Shown here one piece after another: positions 5,637 through 9,687 of a DNA stretch of 9,687 bases. The stretch is from Alphaproteobacteria bacterium (GTDB lineage: Bacteria > Pseudomonadota > Alphaproteobacteria > Paracaedibacterales > CAIOTO01). Position 1 is the first letter of the stretch; each line of letters begins with the position of its first letter. A program made the translations under genes and the position numbers. The stretch covers positions 708 through 10,394 of the forward strand of contig JANRCF010000058.1 in the NCBI GenBank assembly GCA_030727085.1. The letters run 5' to 3'. The notes under the pieces are model-generated. The model was not told the origin of the DNA and searched no databases. It saw nothing but the letters and a program-made list of their open reading frames with translations.

Positions 5637-8000
5637 TTACAATCCAGCTGTCAGCATGTTCGCTTGATATTTGGGTGCAGGGCTAATCGCAAGGTTTGTT
5701 AACGTCTTGAAATTCAAGCTAACTAAAAAGCTGGTGTCTGGTTTGATGTCGCGATCATAATATCCAGATCGATAAACACCTAAATCAACTGAAAAACATT
5801 CATCGTCATAGGTGGCCGCAAAATAAGTTGCAAGGGATGCTTCGTCAGTGGCACGTTTTAAGTTCCGAATTTGACCAACTGATAAGCGCCACGTATCTGT
5901 GATTTGCGAAGAGACATGCATGTTCAGCTGAGAAATATAGCTGGTGTTATTAAGTGTTGCGCGTTTATTCAAGAATACATAAGCACCATCAATTTTAAAG
6001 ATCGGTTCACCCACACTTGCTCCAAGTTCGGAATAACGGATGACTTTGAAATTGGGGCTTGTTGCCATTCGATAACGCGTTGATAGCCAGGAAGCCGGCT
6101 TTGCTTTTAAGCGCATAATAATATCTGACGTCGCTTTATCCTCACCAAGTCCAGTTCGAACCACCTGTTGGTTATCAAGACGTTTTGATTGCCCTAAGAA
6201 TAAGCTAACATTGCGTTGTTTGCTAAATCGAAGTTCATTTTCAAGCCCTGCAATACCACGTGTGCCTGTATCAACGCGGTCAATTCCATCAAAACGGTTT
6301 GGCAAGAATAGACTTGTATCATCTAATTCAAAGGCCATAGAGTCTTCATTTGGAATGTGTCTGTTGTTGATATTAAGTGGACTAGATACAATCATTGCTT
6401 GTGGCTTTACAATCCAGTTTGCAAGATCCATTCGTTTCTGAAAAGGCCATTGCCAATCAAGACTTCCTTGTGGGAAGAGACGCACGTGGCGATGCTCAAG
6501 CTGATGTTTAGGTGCATTTGCCGTTGCTTCTGTGTCAAAATAGCGCCTCATCATGTAAAAGTCTGCGCGTGCCTGTCCTTGTAATGTAATGATTTGACCA
6601 TGTGGTAAAACCCACGGGCGTTTCCACGAGGCACCATTTGATATGCGGTACATTTCTGTTCCTGATCTCCCTGGCACAGATTGGTGGCGAAATAAAGCAA
6701 GAACGCCCCCTTCGATGGCAGCGGAGCCCCCAATGATTGGTGGTTCTGCTTGGTAGTGATACGTGGCTTTCGGCAAGATAATAGGCGTGGTTTTTGGAGC
6801 ATCTGTTTGAAAGGCATAGGATTGCACATCAGCATAACTATCATTTGAGAAGTGTTGCCATGCTACGTTTGAACGTAAACTTTGGTTGTTCTGCATGAAT
6901 GGAGAGTGCCGAACAAGACTATATCGTTGCAGATATGTTGTATCACTTGCGCGATTAAGATCAATCTTGATACGTTGATTGTCATTTATATCAACGCGTG
7001 ATCGAGCGGAAATATTCCACCGATCGGGCTCTGGTGGACGTGGGCCATTTGGCAGCAACTGACCCGCTGGAGGAGCAGGGGGCAAGTCTTTTGTTTTTGT
7101 ATAACTGCCTGACGTGCCCATGTAACCATCACGAAAGCGTTGGCGATATTCTGCTTGTAAAATACCCGATTGTTTTGATGTCATAACAGGGGTAATTGTG
7201 ATGTCTTTTTGATCAGAAATTGTGTAGTAAACAGGTACACCAAAAACGTATCCAAGATCGTTGTTATGCCCATAGACTGGCAATAACATTCCAGATTTCC
7301 GTTTTATTGTTGGGTCTGGATGCGAAAAATAAGGGGAGTAAAAAACAGGGACACCTTTAATTTCGAGGCGCGTATTTGTATATTCAATAGTATGTTCTTC
7401 TTTGTTGTGAATAATTTTTTCAGCTTTTAATTGCCATACAGGTTTTTTAGCGCTGCAAAATGTACAAGGGGTATAGTCAGCATCTTCCATTGTTGAGAGG
7501 ATATCATCTACGCGGTAACCTTGTGCGGCATGGATTGTTGCCTTTTCTTTGGTTAACATTGTGAATGTTTTAATCGTTCCCGTTTTAAAATCATGGCTTA
7601 AAGTGAGTTCGTCGGCATAAATTAGGTTGCCGTCAATATCGTGATAAGTAATTTTTGTTGTGTCTTTGCCATAGGCAGTAATTTGATTGTTTTTAGTTTC
7701 ATAAACGACTTGGTAAGCATTTAATAAGCGTGTTCCTTTAAGGGTTTTTTGTGTTAGAACCACATTGCCTGTCGCCGTTACTTTTTCTTTTTCCGCGTCA
7801 TATTGAACAAGATCTGCTTTTAGGTCGACAGGAATATCATTTGCAGATAGATTCGTTGCTATTATTGTCATTAGGAGGAGCGATAGCGACGAGGTAATCT
7901 TATAAAGTGCACTTGTAATGTGAGATTGCCACGCCTTTAGGGAATGCTCGCAATGATAAAATATGTTGTACTTTTCCATATTATGAATTCTCTTCTGCAT
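5637..8000 (-). CDS. lptD: LPS-assembly outer-membrane protein LptD
   Basis: LptD is the outer-membrane beta-barrel that, with LptE, inserts lipopolysaccharide into the outer leaflet. The chain has 787 residues. A signal peptide core (about 35-53, SSLSLLLMTIIATNLSA) precedes the mature start near NDIPVDL. An LptA/OstA-like periplasmic domain follows (about 56-200; VQYDAEKEKVTATGNVVL), with the alphaproteobacterial signature YTPCTFC (C179, C182), KPVWQLKAEKIIH and YSPYFSHPDPTIKRKSG (221-237). The C-terminal barrel runs to the end (DDECFSVDLGVYRSGYY, C735). A proline-rich insert occupies 307-325. Only three cysteines are in the mature chain, unlike the E. coli pattern. The start may be the ATG at 8000, overlapping lptG by 20 bp, or the ATG at 7979 just after the lptG stop; both have a plausible ribosome site. 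The leader before the hydrophobic core is unusually long because a REP-type element is translated at residues 15-27. surA, often next in this operon, is absent. Confidence 0.95.
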   Translation of the reverse strand: MQKRIHNMEKYNIFYHCEHSLKAWQSHITSALYKITSSLSLLLMTIIATNLSANDIPVDLKADLVQYDAEKEKVTATGNVVLTQKTLKGTRLLNAYQVVYETKNNQITAYGKDTTKITYHDIDGNLIYADELTLSHDFKTGTIKTFTMLTKEKATIHAAQGYRVDDILSTMEDADYTPCTFCSAKKPVWQLKAEKIIHNKEEHTIEYTNTRLEIKGVPVFYSPYFSHPDPTIKRKSGMLLPVYGHNNDLGYVFGVPVYYTISDQKDITITPVMTSKQSGILQAEYRQRFRDGYMGTSGSYTKTKDLPPAPPAGQLLPNGPRPPEPDRWNISARSRVDINDNQRIKIDLNRASDTTYLQRYSLVRHSPFMQNNQSLRSNVAWQHFSNDSYADVQSYAFQTDAPKTTPIILPKATYHYQAEPPIIGGSAAIEGGVLALFRHQSVPGRSGTEMYRISNGASWKRPWVLPHGQIITLQGQARADFYMMRRYFDTEATANAPKHQLEHRHVRLFPQGSLDWQWPFQKRMDLANWIVKPQAMIVSSPLNINNRHIPNEDSMAFELDDTSLFLPNRFDGIDRVDTGTRGIAGLENELRFSKQRNVSLFLGQSKRLDNQQVVRTGLGEDKATSDIIMRLKAKPASWLSTRYRMATSPNFKVIRYSELGASVGEPIFKIDGAYVFLNKRATLNNTSYISQLNMHVSSQITDTWRLSVGQIRNLKRATDEASLATYFAATYDDECFSVDLGVYRSGYYDRDIKPDTSFLVSLNFKTLTNLAISPAPKYQANMLTAGL
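7921..7957 (-). repeat. REP-type palindrome inside the lptD leader coding sequence
   Basis: On the minus strand the sequence reads TCATTGCGAGC, a CCCTAAAGG core, then CGTGGCAATCTCA. This is close to the REP class TCATTGCGAGC...CGTGGCAATCCAG. Outer arms ATTGC (7925-7929) and GCAAT (7950-7954) pair perfectly, and CCT/AGG (7934-7936, 7939-7941) pair inside. It encodes LptD residues 15-27 (YHCEHSLKAWQSH), a peptide typical of translated REP elements. Same class and orientation as the copy at 2814-2899. Confidence 0.75.
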
Positions 8001-9090
8001 GCATTAAATATCCTACACCAAGAAGACCTGTGACAAGTGGAGGTAACCATGCAGCCCAAAATGCTGCTAAGCGGTCGCCAAGGCCATATGCATGTATGAT
8101 ATTATTAAAAAAATGAATTAGAAAGCCACTTATTAGTGCTAGCCCGATGATTCGCCCGGTTGCATGATAACGTGGGTTTGGCAAACAAAACCCAACGGCT
8201 AAAACTGACATAACACCAAGTAAGGCAATTTCAGCCCATAAACGGTGCCAGTAAACTTCGTATAATACTGCAGACATACCATTTTTGCGTTGTTGCTCTA
8301 TGAATGCTGGAATACGCCAAAAGGGGAGCTGGTTTGGTTGAATTGTGCTTCGTTGAATTTTTTTAAGAGTGAGATCAGTTGTGCGATACTTTTCTTTGTC
8401 AATTTCTAGAGCGGCGCCTTCACGCCATGTATAGACTTCTTTTAATAGCCATTTACCATCCATCAAGGTTGCTTCTTTAACATCAATGCGTCGTTTGAAT
8501 CCATCTTTTAAATCAAATTCATAAAATGTTACATTTTGAAATGTTCTGTTATGCAGGGAAAATGAATCGGCGTGAAAAATTGTTTTTTGATCATTTTCAA
8601 TCGTTTTCAACCAGAAACCAGTATGTGATATGGTGAGGTGTTGTTGATTGTGTTTGAGTATTCTCTCTTCTAGTGCATTGTGTCTTGAATTAAAACTTGC
8701 TGCAATTGGATTGAGCACAAGCAGGCTGCTTGCACCGATCATAATAGCTGTTATGCAAAGACCTAGTGCTAATTGTCCACCAGATACTCCCATGGCTCGT
8801 AATGCTGTTATTTCATGTAGCTGATTAAGGCGCCATAAACTTAGTAAGCTTGCTAAAAATACAATAAAGGGCAACAGTTCAATAAAACGTTGAGGTAAAA
8901 CTAAAAGAGTTAATTCAAATATAATGCTGAGGGAAGCGTTCGGATGACTCATAACACGGCGTAATAATTCAATTGTTTCAAAGAAACCAACAATTACAAG
9001 CAGTGCAAGTGCTGTAATGCCAAGCCAAACTAAGAAATTCCTTGAAACATAAACGTTAGCTGAGCTGCTTAAGTAGCGTAGAGGATTCAT
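7981..9090 (-). CDS. lptG: LPS export ABC transporter permease LptG
   Basis: Inner-membrane permease of the LptB2FGC complex that extracts LPS from the inner membrane and feeds it to the LptA bridge. It has 369 residues with the usual architecture. Three N-terminal membrane segments (about 18-38, 57-84, 105-128) precede a periplasmic jelly-roll domain (about 135-275) and three C-terminal segments (about 284-303, 311-332, 343-362). The cytoplasmic coupling motif is NQLHEITALRAMGVSG (89-104), which contacts LptB. The ATG start is fixed by GGAGG at 9098-9102, 7 nt upstream, and by the ATGA overlap with the lptF stop. The lptD start overlaps or abuts its end, so lptF-lptG-lptD form one translationally coupled operon. 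The gene is intact. Confidence 0.95.
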   Translation of the reverse strand: MNPLRYLSSSANVYVSRNFLVWLGITALALLVIVGFFETIELLRRVMSHPNASLSIIFELTLLVLPQRFIELLPFIVFLASLLSLWRLNQLHEITALRAMGVSGGQLALGLCITAIMIGASSLLVLNPIAASFNSRHNALEERILKHNQQHLTISHTGFWLKTIENDQKTIFHADSFSLHNRTFQNVTFYEFDLKDGFKRRIDVKEATLMDGKWLLKEVYTWREGAALEIDKEKYRTTDLTLKKIQRSTIQPNQLPFWRIPAFIEQQRKNGMSAVLYEVYWHRLWAEIALLGVMSVLAVGFCLPNPRYHATGRIIGLALISGFLIHFFNNIIHAYGLGDRLAAFWAAWLPPLVTGLLGVGYLMHAEENS

Positions 9091-9311
9091 ACACGATCCT
9101 CCCAGGAGAAACGTTGTTTAAGTGCTATTCCGCTTTTATTCCAGTTTATTAATAAATCTTTTGATAAATACCAAAAGCCAGCAATAATGCCGCCTGCAAT
9201 TAAGCTGTATGCAAGCCATAATAATGGTGAAAAACGAACGCTTCCATGAAGTAATCCCATTGTTAATAGGTGGATAAAGAGAATGCTGCCGGCAGCAACA
9301 ACAGGAGTACT
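9087..9311 (-). pseudogene. lptF: 3' remnant of LPS export permease gene lptF
   Basis: The 74 codons ending at the TGA (9089-9087) encode two membrane segments (VVAAGSILFIHLLTMGLL and LLWLAYSLIAGGIIAGFWYL) and a basic C-terminal tail ending in RFSWEDRV. Position, the ATGA overlap with lptG and this layout match the last two helices of LptF (YjgP/YjgQ permease). The frame is closed by TAA at 9314-9312. Upstream, the +1-related frame (GAFLLLQPVTSTTG, about 9360-9315) may continue the homology after a one-base deletion, but nothing farther resembles LptF. About 300 of the expected 360-400 residues are missing. Alternatives to a pseudogene are a sequencing frameshift or a misassembly near the window edge. 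Confidence 0.7.
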
Positions 9312-9561
9312 TTATTCCTGTTGTGGAAGTTACTGGTTGCAACAGCAGGAATGCTCCGTTATTGCAGTTGGTCCGTATTGTGATCACATGATGCTTTTGT
9401 AAACAAGGATGTTTTGATGATATAATAAATGATACTTTGATGATGTACCAACAAATTCAATGTGCATTCAAGGATGATGCTTTTGATAATATAACAATGA
9501 GTTAAATGTGCAACGAATGCTTGATGCAATAGCCATCATATTACCATGTCGAATACAACGA
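9295..9561. repeat. Degenerate tandem repeat array of about 45-bp units
   Basis: Several segments match one another at offsets of 41-47 bp. 9429-9466 matches 9474-9512 at 30 of 38 positions with one gap, and six of the eight mismatches are transitions. ATGATGCTTTTG is identical at 9388-9399 and 9474-9485. TGATGC...CAACGA flanks similar cores at 9475-9516 and 9522-9561. GCAACAACAGGAGTACT (9295-9311) matches 9339-9355 at 14 of 17 positions, all differences being transitions. This indicates an old, diverged minisatellite of about six units. No reading frame spans it. It starts within the remnant lptF end. Confidence 0.5.
9298..9324. repeat. Perfect 9-bp inverted repeat at the lptF frame break
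   Basis: ACAACAGGA (9298-9306) and TCCTGTTGT (9316-9324) pair perfectly around a 9-nt loop. The TAA that closes the lptF frame lies in the loop. No T-run follows on either strand, so a terminator is unlikely. A hairpin at a break point fits slippage-driven deletion or a sequencing problem. Confidence 0.55.
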
Positions 9562-9687
9562 TTTCACCATGTACTCGCATATATATATGTAAACACATTA
9601 TATTCTCATGCTGGAATGAAAAACTTCATGTCGAAAAATAATATCATTATCCACACGCACAGAAAGGATGAAAATTTTTAAATCATA
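9562..9687. other. AT-rich sequence with no recognised gene
   Basis: Stops occur in all frames and no gene is recognisable on either strand. A CATATATATATG near-palindrome lies at about 9578-9589, and CATGTCGAA at 9627-9635 repeats 9545-9553, so the array may extend weakly into this part. LptF coding sequence would be expected here but is not seen. Confidence 0.5.

Noticed and set aside
9136..9387. An 83-codon minus-strand frame rich in cysteine (CCCC)
   Set aside because: It mostly shadows the lptF C-terminal frame in another phase; the cysteine run comes from TGT/TGC in the repeat. Only its upstream part may carry frameshifted lptF.
9295..9561. CRISPR array
   Set aside because: There is no constant repeat with unique spacers; whole units are related and diverged, and no cas gene is near.

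Overview
This window looks like part of an alphaproteobacterial chromosome, moderately AT-rich, probably from a host-associated lineage. The evidence is the Gram-negative lptF-lptG-lptD order, the alphaproteobacterial style of LptD, a sucA-sucB pair, a decayed insertion sequence, palindromic REP-type repeats (one inside a gene) and broken genes. I cannot name a genus from sequence alone; a Holosporales- or Rickettsiales-like organism is a guess.

Layout. Positions 1-4223 (+) hold the 3' 95% or so of sucA (2-oxoglutarate dehydrogenase E1) and a complete sucB (dihydrolipoyl succinyltransferase, E2). A REP-type palindrome lies between them. Positions 4224-4546 contain a hairpin, short repeats and the first ~38 codons of a decayed IS5-type transposase gene. 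Positions 4547-5503 (-) encode a GTG-initiated exported protein of 318 residues. It resembles the catalytic-cysteine region of Bacillus-type Tgl transglutaminases. Its upstream region (5504-5636) is almost pure A+T. Positions 5637-9090 (-) hold lptD and lptG, transcribed in the order lptG then lptD, with overlapping ends. The last 74 codons of lptF overlap the lptG start by ATGA. Beyond about 9311 the lptF frame is broken and no coding sequence continues; instead there is a degenerate tandem repeat of roughly 45 bp.

How the parts fit. Two conserved housekeeping blocks, sucAB (TCA cycle) and lptFGD (LPS transport to the outer membrane), converge. The space between them was filled by accessory material: the IS relic and the Tgl-like gene. 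The most interesting points are the Tgl-like exported protein, the REP copy translated in frame inside the LptD leader, the truncated lptF, and the degenerate repeat array replacing its upstream part.
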